From: Raphanus sativus
Taxonomy: Eukaryota > Streptophyta > Magnoliopsida > Brassicales > Brassicaceae
DNA: 64,000 bases
Direction of reading: 5' to 3'
Assembly (NCBI RefSeq): GCF_000801105.2
Contig: NC_079517.1
Span: 3,844,001-3,908,000, forward strand
Shown here in pieces: positions 52,048 to 63,540 of the stretch. Both the position numbers and the translations under genes were made by a program. The first letter of the stretch is position 1, and the number at the start of each line of letters is the position of its first letter. Under the pieces are notes generated by a model, which worked only from the letters and a program-made list of their open reading frames with translations, did not search any database and was not told where the DNA came from.

Positions 52048-53943
52048 CAAATTAAAAAAAATTCGCCAAAAAAAAATCGATTTGGAAAAATAAAAATGAG
52101 AGGATGGATGGAGGAAGAAAGGAGAAAGCGTGTACAGAGCTTAATGTCAGAAAAGTTTTAAGACAAATGGTGGGACTCCCATTTATAGTGGTGAATATTT
52201 CAATGTATTCGGAAGACGACAAAGTCTTTATTAATCGGGTGTGGTGTAGGATCGTGTGAGGAAACTACGTGGCTGTGTTTTATTGGTTGTTGAGCTGAAT
52301 AGATTATGGGTTGGTGGGGTTTGATGGATAAGTCAAAGCTTTGGACGGTGGAGATACGGTGTTTCTGCGAGGGTTCGGTCACTAACGGTTGATGAATTGG
52401 ATGGAAAGGAAGATTGGTCCGTTTCCAACATTTATGATTAGATTGATTACCCGCGTTTTATGGTAAGCTGTTTATTATATTTTTGAGAATCTGAAAGTGT
52501 ATATTTAAAAAAATAAATTGATTTGATACACATCATCTCGTTAAATAGAATTGTTATGTCTGGCATAGTAAGTTAGTTAACTAATTTATTAGTCGATTAT
52601 TGTAGACATGTTCTTCTGTTATGTATTGTGTACGTAAATAAAACGGTTGAGCTACAAAGTCAGAAATGAGCCAAATCAATAATTAGTGGCTTAATTGAGG
52701 TTTTGGAAGCATTGAATTTTTTTGAACAGGTTGCATTGTCTATATGCCACTAGGCATCAAATCTTTTACCAAGTGTTTCGTTTTCTTGTTCAGCAATTCA
52801 GAGTCGCACGTCTTTTAAAGATAACGATGCTTATTCGCACATATTAGCTGTTGCTTTCGGGATTTTGTAATGTTTTAGCAAAACAAAGATATGATACACA
52901 CGATATTCAGAAAATATGACACCGCACGAGCCATCACAAATTCATATCTCTAAATTATTATTTGTAATATATTTTTTTTTGTAAAAGGGCTTATTTATTT
53001 GTAATGTTTAGAAAAGTATATATATTTTATTCCAAAAATGTTATCATCTGTTTTTGTTTCCTTAGATGGTTCATTATATTTGCAACAAATTTACGTTTTC
53101 CATAAATGACAAATAAAAAATTAATATGAATATCTTGATAATTTTTATATAGTTAAGAATCGATATATGAAGTGTATATTTACACTTCTCTTCTAAAAAT
53201 GTTAAATGTGTGATTTTATGTCGACTTTATTGAGTAGTTTTTCTTTATATCTTATTTGGTGTTAATTTTAGACCACATAGGAAGCATAATTGGTTGTACT
53301 TAGCACATGAAACAACAAAAAAAGAGGTGACGGATGACTCCCGCAACAAGCCTTGCCACTAAAAGTCATGACAACGAAAGGCACTAAAAAAGTCAAGAAT
53401 TACTGAGATTTCATTACCATCAACATCAAGAATTCTTCTTCAGAATCTGAGCCCCATAAAACTTTTAACATAATCTTTTCTCTCTATAAAACAAAACTAG
53501 TATATGTGGTTTGGTTTCCTCAGGCGAAGCCTCACTAAAAAATGCCTACTATAAGAAACATAGAAAAAATGAAAGTGAGGAAATGTTTGCCTATTATAGG
53601 CCCGATAGTGCGTCCATGTGTTATCAACAATAAACTTATGTCTTGGCGTTTGTATACAGAATTTTGGGTATTTCATGTGCAATAATCATAAAATGTATCA
53701 ATTCCAGTAACAGGAATGGACACAGACAAAAAAAGACTATTATTGTTCAATCGTGTGATGCGTTGGAAGTGTACAAAATTTCAAAAGAAATTGTTAACTA
53801 AATGAAAAGAAAGGAGAATGTTTATCACTCCCGAAAAAAACAGAAGAAACTGATCCGAGTGGCTGAGTTTAGACCAGCAAAGCAAAAAAACTGTGGAGAA
53901 TCTGATCTCAAATGAAAGCCATTGTCTTTGAGTTCTGGTCTCT
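52048..53943. other. Upstream region of the hydrolase and AT-rich spacer
   Basis: 52048-52200 is the purine/pyrimidine-biased leader and promoter. 52200-53940 has no gene or clear transposon that I can support. Confidence 0.45.
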
Positions 53944-53969
53944 TTACCGAGGCACGCTTAGGCCAAGCT
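53944..53969 (-). other. Possible alternative last exon of the NOXY2-like gene
   Basis: The minus strand has a 3' splice site (catgcag) and then a frame LGLSVPR-stop (part of AELGLSVPR). This resembles an alternative C-terminus seen in the NFD6/NOXY2 group. The donor used in the upstream exon is not clear, so this is tentative. Confidence 0.35.
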
Positions 53970-54450
53970 CTGCATGAGAAACACCACAATAGATTCATTA
54001 GCACATGGCCATATCATAAGACAATTCTTGTTTCAGTTGTTTTCAATCAAATGCTACAAGAAGAAAACATGAAGATAGCAGCACCAATATGACAAAATTT
54101 CATCTCTGATCCAACACATGATTATTTTGCTAAACCATTTCTTTCTAATGGTGGAACCTATTATGCGTTTATGTAACCAAAGAATCTATGTCTATCCCAT
54201 TTCAATAAACAGTTCCGCATAGATGGGAGACAAAGTTGCAGAGAGCTATCCAACTATAGCAATCTCCAAAAGTCATTCAGTCATAGACTACTACAGATTC
54301 TGGTGGGATATTGATAAAAAGCAAAGCTCTAATAGTATAATATATACTACTGAGAGTAGAAAAGACGTAAATTTTGAAGATATGCAAAGATCAGAGAGTA
54401 AAAAAATAAAAAGTTGCTTACAACTAAACACAAGAGATAATGGGAGAATA

Positions 54451-54850
54451 TCAAACTCCTGGATTCGCACAGCAGATCATACCCTGGGACAAGGACCTTG
54501 AGTTCATCGAATCAATACCGAGGCATGAAGTCAGCCTAGCAGAAGCTACCGCACTGTATAATGGAAGCAGCGACTGAAGCGAACCTAGCTGACCAATCGG
54601 CCTGTGTCAAAGCCCCAAAAAAATACAAAATTGAAGAAAACCCACGAATCAGAAGAACTACACGAATAATTGAGCATCACTAAAATTTCGGAAAATGAAT
54701 CAATCAGAAGATAGTTAACCTTGCAAGTCCAGGCGACGGAGGGACGCCGAGAAATGATGAAGCCGATTTGGGTCGGAGAGTTGGCTTGTTCATTGCAGAT
54801 CTAAACGCAGAGAACGCTGGTTTGGACAACGATCGACATAGTGAAGCCAT
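54451..54850 (-). CDS. NOXY2-like small mitochondrial protein (NFD6 family)
   Basis: Exons 54850-54720 and 54601-54451 encode about 93 residues. The N-terminus MASLCRSLSKPAFSAFRSAM is Ser/Arg-rich and acid-free, a mitochondrial targeting sequence. The conserved part reads SFLGVPPSPGLARPIGQLGS, then LLPLYSAVASARLTSCLGID and SRSLSQGMICCANPGV. LYSAVASARLTSCL and SRSLSQG are the shared marks of the NUCLEAR FUSION DEFECTIVE 6 / NOXY2 family. Arabidopsis NOXY2 (At5g11630 by memory) is mitochondrial and its mutants respond abnormally to oxylipins. The start is the ATG giving the targeting peptide; an earlier in-frame ATG (MKTPLL..) would add 22 residues and weaken it. Confidence 0.8.
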
Positions 54851-55217
54851 TTTTCCCGACGATAACGAGCTAGAGTCTCTGATTTTGATTTCTAGGTTAA
54901 GAAGAGGGGTTTTCACGAGGTTTATCGTTTATGTTTAACATTAAACGGCATGCTGTGTAACACTTCTTCCAGGAAACAACACGGCGTTTAGTGTACTTCT
55001 CGTATACTATTAGATTTAATTTAATACGGTACAACTAGACCCCTAGATAAAACTTTACCTTTCGTCTAACGCCGTCTTTGATATCTCCTACACGTCGCCG
55101 TTATTCCACACCTGTGTCATCGTTTCGTACAAAGAATCTCCACATGACGTGTATAAGTAACCGTACGTACCTATAACCTAAACATCACAACTGCCGTAAC
55201 GGATTTCTTACAGAACT
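54851..55217. promoter_or_regulatory. Divergent upstream region between NOXY2-like and SWIM-RING genes
   Basis: 367 bp between two start codons pointing away from each other, so both promoters must be compact or overlap. CACGT-type cores occur (ctccacatgacgtgtat near 55137), suggestive of bZIP sites but unproven. Confidence 0.5.
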
Positions 55218-56299
55218 ATGGAATCTGTCGGGTCCAATGACTCCAATCAAATATCTCCGTACGTCAGTAACCGAGACCAACGTCACCTCTTGGCTCATCA
55301 GCCGGTGGAAGATCGGATCATTCGAGCTCTACGTCACAGGCTCCGTCTCCTCAGCCGTCCAAACGACTCTACTTTCCACGTCCTCGGTGCTACGTGTAAC
55401 GTCTACACCGTGACGTTAACGGCTACACCGACTTGTACTTGTCCCGACCGTAAGAAGCCGTGCAAGCACATTTTGTTTGTCTTAATCCGAGTTCTCGGTA
55501 TTCCACTCGAAGACAAGTGTCTCCGCCGACGTAGACTCCGGCCATGTCTCCTTCACCGTCTCGTCTCCGCTCCCACACGACCTGACTGCCTCGCCAGTTT
55601 CCACCTCCAGCAACGGTTTCTTCAGCTATTCTCCACCGTCAATTCTCATATCGGAGACACTACTAACTCATCCACCACCCGTGAGCTGGTACATTCTATT
55701 TTTCTTCTTTAATTTTTTGTTTTGTGAAAATGAACGAATCCACAATCACGAACAACGTTACATTATACTGAAACTACGGTTTCGATATATGTAAATTTAA
55801 TGGATAGTATATGGTTGCTATTTTTAAATATTGTTATTGAGAACTTTTCATCAAAGACTTTTTTATACCATTTATATGTGTGATACTCCCATGGAATATT
55901 TTACATCCATAGATTATTTATTGGTATTGAGTATAGGAAAATGAGATGGAAGACGAAGCAGCAACATGTCCAATATGTCTAGACGATATTAACGTCATTA
56001 AAAGCACAGACGGTGAATATGTTGGAGGCGAGGAAATAGAGAAGGCGGTGGTGAAATGCAGGGTGTGCAAGAACAAAGTGCATGAAGAATGCATGATGAA
56101 GTGGAGGACGAGTCGGGGACGGAGGCCGGCGATCTGCGTGGTTTGCCGTTCACGGTGGCGGCGAAGCAGTGCTTCTAGCAGGACTCCCAGTGTCGGTGGT
56201 AATAACGAGAGCTTCCACGGTAATTGTTACTTAAATCTTGCTCCTTATGTTAATGGGCAGGAGGAGGATGGGGTTGGCACGAGTCAACGGTCATGTTGA
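55218..56299 (+). CDS. SWIM-type zinc finger plus RING protein (likely E3 ubiquitin ligase)
   Basis: Exons 55218-55688 and 55937-56299 encode about 277 residues. Residues around 75-95 carry a SWIM finger (CTCPDRKKPCKHILFVLIRVLG; C-x-C-x7-C-x-H type). The second exon has a RING-type domain: CPICLDDI, VVKCRVCKNKVHEECMMKW, ICVVCRSRW, which gives eight Cys/His ligands. The SWIM-RING pair resembles MEX/MEKK1-related E3 ligases that act on themselves or partners through ubiquitin. By memory this is At5g11620, sometimes labelled MAPKKK-related through that resemblance. There is no kinase domain. The last 58 bases of the coding region and about 800 bp of 3' flank are duplicated in tandem directly downstream. 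Confidence 0.85.
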
Positions 56300-58005
56300 G
56301 GAAGTTGAAAGGTTAATTGTTATGTCATGTGTTAATTGTCAATGTCATGTAAACAAGATGCCCTTAACAAAAACAAAATTGTGGATATATGTATTCATTT
56401 ATCTAAATCTCGTGTTGGTTTAGTAATTAGCCGTGTTATTCTGGTCTGATTATGTTTAGAAGTATATGTTGGGATTGTTAAAACAAATGTCCAACTTTCT
56501 ATTATCCGATTAGTATGATACTGTCTACTTTGAATTTAAGAGACTGGTACACATAAATTTTATTTTTGGTTTCTTTTCCCAAAAGCTTCGTACTAATTAG
56601 AGTTGATTTTTTATTTATATGTTAGACACTCTTTGTCTAATCTTCTAATGTGAGATTTTATTTAATATTTCACAATTTTTTTTTCAAACTAAAAATCACA
56701 TTCATTTCGTGTTTCACAACTAACTTTTCAAGATTTTCTGACTTGATCTCTACCACACATATTTTTCATTCATAATTCGAAAGGTCTATTCATTTCTCTA
56801 AAGATATTTGTGTCTTTTTACATAATTTTTGTTCAACCGTTTTGATACCACTTGTTGGGATTGTTAAAACATATGTCTAACTTTCTATTGTTCGATTAGT
56901 ATGATTTTGTCTATTTTGGATCTAATAAGCTATCAAATATTCAGTGATATCTTCATAAATTTTGCTATTTAGCACCCTAAAAAGAAGTAAACCACAAGTA
57001 ACATATTTTTTTATGTTTAACCAAAACGAATCTTTTTTAGATGTTTAAGAACTATAATGAAAACGATTCTTTTAATGTTTGGATCACGTGAAAGTCGCAA
57101 CTTCCGATGCTTGGATAACGTTCCTTATGTTAATGAGCAGGAGGAGGATGGGGTTGGCACGAGTCAACGGTCATGTTGAGGAAGTTGAAAGGTTAATTGT
57201 TATGTCATGTGTTAATTGTCAATGTCATGTAAACAAGATGCCCTTAACAAAAACAAAATTGTGGATATATGTATTCATTTATCTAAATGTCGTGTTGGTT
57301 TAGTAATTAGCCGTGTTATTCTGGTCTGATTATGTTTAGAAGTATATGTTGGGATTGTTAAAACAAATGTCCAACTTTCTATTATCCGATTAGTATGATA
57401 CTGTCTACTTTGAATTTAAGAAACTGGTGCACATAAATTTTATTTTTGGTTTCTTTTCCCAAAAGCTTCGTACTAATTAGAGTTGAACTTCTATTTATAT
57501 GTTAGACACTTTTTGTCTAATCTTCTAATGTGAGATTTTATTTAATATTTCACAATTTGTTTTTCAAACTAAAAATCACATTCATTTCGTGTTTCACAAC
57601 TAACTTTTCAAGATTTTCTGACTTGATCTCTACCACACATATTTTCATTCATAATTCGAAAGGTCTATTCATTTCTCTAAAGATATTTGTGTCTTTTTTA
57701 CATAATTTTTTGTTCAACCGTTTTGATACCACTTGTTGGGATTGTGAAAATATATGTCTAACTTTCTATTGTTCGATTAGTATGATTTTGTCTATTTTGG
57801 ATCTAATAAGCTATCAAATATTCAGTGATATCTTCATAAATTTTGCTATTTAACACCCTAAAAAGAAGTAAACCACAAGTAACATATTTTTTTATGTTTA
57901 ACCAAAACGAATCTTTTTTAGATGTTTAAGAACTATAATGAAAACGATTCTTTTAATGTTTGGATCACGTGAAATTCGCAACTTCCGATGCTTGGATAAC
58001 GTTCC
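56242..58005. repeat. Tandem duplication of the SWIM-RING gene 3' end, about 880-bp units
   Basis: Unit 1 is 56242-57121 and unit 2 is 57122-58005, offset 880-881. Unit 1 starts inside the last exon (tccttatgttaatg). The junction and the right end share the short word tcct (aacgttcct|tatg and aacgttcct|gagg), consistent with microhomology. The units differ at several sites (for example gggcag/gagcag, ctcgtg/gtcgtg, gattttttat/aacttctat) and by single-base indels, so they are older than the 9.2 kb duplication. Unit 2 holds an orphan C-terminus of the gene. No gene in 57300-58600 otherwise. Confidence 0.92.
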
Positions 58006-58619
58006 TGAGGAGAGTGCGGGACGCAAACGCTGACACCGATAGCCATGCATAAATAACGTCTTCAGTATTATATAATACGGTCATTATTGTATTTCTTTGG
58101 TTGTGTAAGTTACTAAAAAAAAAGTTGGAAAGACAGATGTATTTTAAAAATATTAGAGAAGTCTTTTTGTTCAAAAAAAAAAAGAGAAGTCTTTATCATA
58201 CCTTGTTTTAATTTATCATACCTTGTTTTTGGTTGGCTTATCAATTCAAAACACAGTGTTTTAATTAGTCTAAGACTTTTGATTGAACAAAATTAAAAGT
58301 CATCGACTGCCTTGTCTTGTCTCTTTGCTTCTTAATTATTTGTTTGGTTATTTTCATGATAATTACTCCAAGAAACCTGAAAGAAACGCTCAGATCTGAC
58401 CAACGCTTCAGGCTCTTATCTTTTTCTCCATGTAAGTTGTCAAACTCTGTTTTTGAATCAGTCCTCTTCTAGAGTTCACGTATCACTTGTGGTTGGTAGC
58501 TCTAGTTTTGGAATTTGATGGGCTGATTGAACCAAACCCCTATCGTCTTCTCTGTTTTTCAGGAAGAGGCCCGTTTAGCTATATAGAAGTCTAAGCTAGT
58601 CTACTTATATCAGGTTGTG

Positions 58620-61168
58620 ATGGATCAAACTCGGGGTTTTCGGTTTCTAGGCCAAGTAGAAACATGTAGAGTTCTTCTTCTAATGACTCTGGTTGTAGCC
58701 TTCGTTTTAGGCCTTCAGTATTTCGAGATCACTCCAATATCTATTGGCTCTCGTGGAAACAGCACCGTTTCTGGATTCATAGAACCCAGTGATATCACTA
58801 AAAGTGATGAAAACGAAATGTTTCTCGCACCTCAAGAAGCAACCTCTGATTTTAGGCCGCGTAATAGCACTACAGAGGTTCTGAATAATTCTCCTGAAGC
58901 TTATGAACACAAGTTTCTGAATAATTCTCCTAAAGCTTATGGACAAAGTAGAGGAAATGAAACGGCAAACTCTCATCATCCTCTTCAACCCAAGATACCT
59001 CAAAGCAACAAGAAACATGAGAGGAGCACAAAAAAACCACCCTTGGTTGTCATGTCAATAACCCAAATGAACAATATGCTATTGAAGAGGCATAGCGATC
59101 CTAACAATTCAGTTGTATGCAAGTGACTTTACCATAATTAAGTTTCCAGTTCTTTGTGACAATGTCACTCATCATCTCTATGATCCACTTTTTGTTTGTT
59201 CATGTTCATAGGCACCTCGTTGGGAATCAAATGTGGACAAAGAGCTTAGAGATGCAAGAAACCAGATCAAGAACGCTGATCTGGTCAAGAAGGATGATAC
59301 TCTTTACGCACCTCTCTACCACAACCTATCCATCTTCAAAAGGTTTAACATATTAACCAATCTTTTTTTGGACAAAAAATATTAACCAATCTAAACAACA
59401 CATATATAAGGTAGTAATTAACAAAGGCTTAATTCTTATTTCAAATGTTTATACATTAAAATTTATTTTTTCTACTATAAATTTTTATTTTCACATGTTT
59501 ACCACAACCTTACAATTAACGTTTGAAACAACTGAATCATAAATGGTTAATATATAGCGCAGGAGCTACGAGCTAATGGAGCAGACTTTGAAAGTGTATA
59601 TCTACTCAGATGGGGACAGGCCAATCTTTCATCAGCCTGAGGCAGTAATGGAAGGTGTTTACGCATCAGAAGGATGGTTTATGAAACTAATGGAGAGTAG
59701 CCATAGATTCTTGACAAAAGATCCCACCAAAGCTCATGTTTTCTACTTGGCTTTCAGTTCAAGAATTCTTCAACAGAAACTCTACGTTCGTGATTCTCAC
59801 AGTCGTAAAAATCTTGTTAAATATCTCAGAGACCACATCGATTTCATTATTTCCAGCTACCCTTTCTGGAATAGAACCCGTGGCTCCGATCATTTCTTCA
59901 CCTCTTGCCATGACTGGGTATGTGATTTAAGTTTAAAACGGTCGACGATTAAGATAATTTCTAATGTATTTTACTAGTTTTTCTTTATTTTAGAAGAATT
60001 TTATAATAAAGATAAAATCTAATAGTATTGTTTTCTATAAATAATATACTATTCTAGTGTAAGTAAAAATAGATGAATGATATTTCTTCTCTTAAATGTA
60101 GAAGAAAAATAACAATTTTTATTTGAGAGAAAAAAGTGATTAATTGGATTATAATTTATTTTAAATGTTATTATATATTCCCTCTGTTTTTTAAAGATGT
60201 ATGTTTTGATGTTTTCACACATATTAAGAAAACACATTAATTATATATCATTTTTAGAAATTATCAAATTCCAATGCATTTTAACCAATAGTCTTTCAAT
60301 AAATTTAATCAATTTTATTGAAATTTGTAATTTTTGTATAGGAAACATAAAAATACATCTTTGTGAAACAATTTATTTTTCTAAAATATCTATCTTTAAA
60401 AAACAGAGGAAGTATACAATATAGAAATAGAAATGTGTTGAACATGCTCTAACTGATATAATTATTGATTCATTATGATTTGGTTTATTAATGATGCGTT
60501 CATATTTGTTATAGGCTCCAGCTGAGACTAGAGGACCATACATGAACTGCATCAGATCACTCTGTAACGCTGATGTTGGAGTAGACTTCGTGGTCGGAAA
60601 AGACGTCTCTTTACCGGAAACAAAAATCTCGTCGGCTCAAAACCCGAACGGGAACATTGGAGGTAACCGCCCTTCCAAGCGAAACATCCTCGCTTTCTTC
60701 GCAGGTAACTTGCATGGTTATGTCAGACCCATCTTGCTTAACCAATGGTCTTCAAGACCTGAACCGGATATGAAAATCTTCAGCCGGATTGACCACAAAT
60801 CATACATCCGGTTCATGAAACGCAGCAGGTTCTGCGTTTGCGCTAAAGGGTACGAGGTGAATAGCCCAAGGGTGGTGGAGTCGGTTCTGTACGGTTGCGT
60901 TCCGGTTATCATCTCTGATAACTTTGTGCCGCCGTTTCTTGAGGTTTTGGATTGGGAATCTTTTGCCGTGTTTGTGCCAGAGAAGGAGATTCCTAATCTG
61001 AGGAAGATTCTGATATCGATTCCATGGAGGAGATACGTTGAGATGCATAAAAGGGTGTTGAAGGTTCAAAAGCATTTCATGTGGCATGATGGTGAACCGG
61101 TTAGGTATGATATTTTTCATATGATTCTTCATTCTGTTTGGTATAACCGGGTTTTTCAAACGTTTTAG
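58620..61168 (+). CDS. Exostosin-family glycosyltransferase (GT47)
   Basis: Four exons: 58620-59114, 59212-59342, 59563-59917 and 60515-61168, together about 545 residues. A short cytosolic head precedes a membrane anchor (VLLLMTLVVAFVLGLQYF), giving type II Golgi topology. A Ser/Asn-rich stem follows with an internal repeat (EVLNNSPEAYEHKFLNNSPKAY). The catalytic part has LKVYIYSDGDRPIFHQP, YASEGWFMKLMESSHRFLTK, DPTKAHVFYLAFSSR, GSDHFFTSCHDW, NILAFFAGNLHGYVRPIL, and SRFCVCAKGYEVNSPRVVES with LYGCVPVIISDNFVPPF. These are the signature blocks of plant GT47 (exostosin) enzymes, which add sugars to wall polysaccharides such as xyloglucan, xylan or pectin. Acceptor and sugar are not predictable here. 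At5g11610 is the likely counterpart by memory. A MITE sits in intron 3. Confidence 0.9.
60176..60414. mobile_element. Stowaway-like MITE in intron 3 of the exostosin gene
   Basis: Element about 60178-60412 with ends ttccctctgttttttaaag and its reverse complement (ctttaaaaaacagaggaa), flanked by TA. It lies wholly in the intron and leaves both splice sites intact. Confidence 0.8.
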
Positions 61169-61276
61169 CCAATTGAGGGTTTGGCAAGTCTTATGGGCTG
61201 AGTTATTACACCAATCTACACGTTTTGTCTATATGTACCTAAGTAACTAATTAAGGCTTCTTAAATAAAGACTTTA

Positions 61277-63423
61277 CTAGATTTTGACCCGCGCGCCCGC
61301 GCGGGTGTAATTTTATAAAGTATGTTTCTATTTGTTTTTATTGTCAATATTAGAACTGAGAAAAAACGAATCCAAAAAATTGAACCGATCTCGATCCAAA
61401 AAATAGTATCAAACCTGAACCGAAATTGATTAAATATCCAAATTATTCAAAATTTTGGTATTTAAGAAATTGAAACTGAATTCGAACCGAAGTATTTTAG
61501 ATATATAATAAATTTTATATTTAAATTTAATTTAAATGAGTAATTTAAATCCGAAAAAAACGAATCAAATCTGAAGCAAAAATTTAGAAATATCTGAATG
61601 AGACTGAAGTTTTTGATCCCTGAAACCTGAATTTTTAGTATAAGAGTTTATTAGAATAAACAGTGATAAATTTTCTTAACTAACTTTGGAGATATGACCA
61701 CTAATTAATACTCCTTTTGTATCGGTTTGTGATTTTTTAAGATTTTTGCACATGAATTAAGAAAATACAAATTTCTATACAATTTATCTTGGTTATATAA
61801 AAATTATTAAATGAAATTACTTCGACCAATAAGAAAAAGCCTTAGTATTTTGTAATTGGTCAAAAAATTCAAATATTATTAAATTCTACTTAGAATAGTG
61901 ATAACATCAACTATTTTAAAACAAAAAAAAAAATTCCTCTAAACACCTCTTAAAGTGATACGGAGGGAGTATTTATTATATTTTAAAAATAACAGAAAAT
62001 TGTAACTAAGTCTTGGGAACTATAACGCAGGTAAAATTGGAAATATGGTCTTTGATTAATATTTTCTAAGTTTGTTTATGGTCCCTGAATATTATTGTGG
62101 TTCTCGTAATTATTTTCATATATGAATTACTTTTTGATGATTAGTTTAGTTTGGTAAACATGTTAAAGTTGAAATAATAGTTTATCTTCAACACTAAACC
62201 TTTTTCAAATAATTATCTTCAACATTAAACCCTTTTTCAAATAATTATCGTAGTTTAGTTAAGATACTGGATCAACAACAATATTTTGAATTTAGTCAAT
62301 TAGCTCAAATAATTATCGTAGCCATAAGTATGAATATGTGGCAGAAGCCATGTTTTTGATTTTTTTTTTGAGAAAGGAAGAGGAGGCCATGTTAAAGCGT
62401 GAGAATGTCTTTGCAAAGATCCATAAAGTTGATATATTCAACTATAGATATATTCACCTCGTCATATATGTAACTCATATCACTTCCCTCCCAGGGTAAC
62501 ATTGCTGACCTGCAAATCTATTGATTATATTCCCTCTGCATCTTCCTCGTAATGTATTTTCTGTAAGCTTCAGACAGGAAAACATTTTCCGCTAGAAAAA
62601 GTTAATGATATGCAAAGAAAACAATCTAAAAATACAATCCAAATCAGCATCCAGACTTCTTTCATTCAATGAGCTTGAAATTTCAACCTAACCATCAAAA
62701 CAAAAAAAAAATATGAGAATGAGAGTCATCAAGCCACCTGTAACTTAGAAGACACAAATCATCAAAACACTTACGGGCTTTTTTTTTTCTTCAATCCAAC
62801 AAATGAACTCTCAAGACCATCATTAGCTGCAGGGAAAATAAATGGGACACAAACTAATGTGCATTCCATCAAAGAGAAACAAAAAAGTTTCACAGCACAT
62901 AGACACAGATTAAAAAAGAGTTTCACAGCAAAAAAAGAGTTCCACGACACTTAAAAAGAGTTTCAAAGCACATAGACTAAGGTTCCATTATCTAAGAGAT
63001 GAGATAACAAATTTCAACTCCTAATAAGAATCAATACAAATGAATCTAGGCGAAGGTTTGACAATAGATTTATCAATCTCTTCAATCATTTGCTATGGTT
63101 GAGAAAAGAAAATAAATTCCAAAACAAATCAACTAAAACTCATTTGCTAAGTGGAGAAAGGTTGCTTGCGAGTAAAATCAATCAAACAATGGGTAAGGTT
63201 TTACAAAGCTAAGAAGTCACGTTGATTTGGTTGAGTTAATGTATGATTTGGTAGAGATTAAGTATTTGTGAATAAATATTTGTATAGTTAATATATTAAA
63301 TCACGTTGATTTTGGTAATTCAAATTTACTTCTTTAATTGCAAAATATTTTCTAGTGGCATGAGATTGTAATTCTTTAGGAAAAGTTAGGGTTATTTTAA
63401 ATTTGTACTTCAGTTTTAATAGA
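61277..63423 (-). mobile_element. Helitron, non-autonomous, textbook ends
   Basis: Read on the minus strand, the element starts TCTATTAAAACTGAAGTAC at 63423 and ends ..tcaaaatCTAG at 61277. Directly before that tail is a GC-only hairpin with two perfect 9-base arms and a 2-base loop (61288-61307 on the plus strand). The flanks are A (before TC) and T (after CTAG), as expected for Helitron insertion into AT. There is no Rep/helicase coding sequence inside the 2.1 kb. A Stowaway-like MITE is nested within. Confidence 0.85.
61709..61971. mobile_element. Stowaway-like MITE nested in the Helitron
   Basis: Element 61711-61969 with ends CTCCTTTTGTATC and (reversed) CTCCCTCCGTATCAC, flanked by TA. 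It belongs to the same end-sequence group as the MITEs at 49191 and 60178 and must have entered after, or travelled with, the Helitron. Confidence 0.8.
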
Positions 63424-63540
63424 TTAGATAGTATAGTATTTATATTACTGTACCAGGTTGCCATCAAGTTAATTGATAAAAAAATTAAATGGGCAGAGCA
63501 AAAGAATTGTAAAGCAACTTTCAATTCTCTTAGCTTAATA

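Noticed and set aside
57530..57853. Phe/Ile-rich open frame in the second 880-bp unit
   Set aside because: AT-rich spacer; the matching stretch of unit 1 is broken by indels, which argues against selection.
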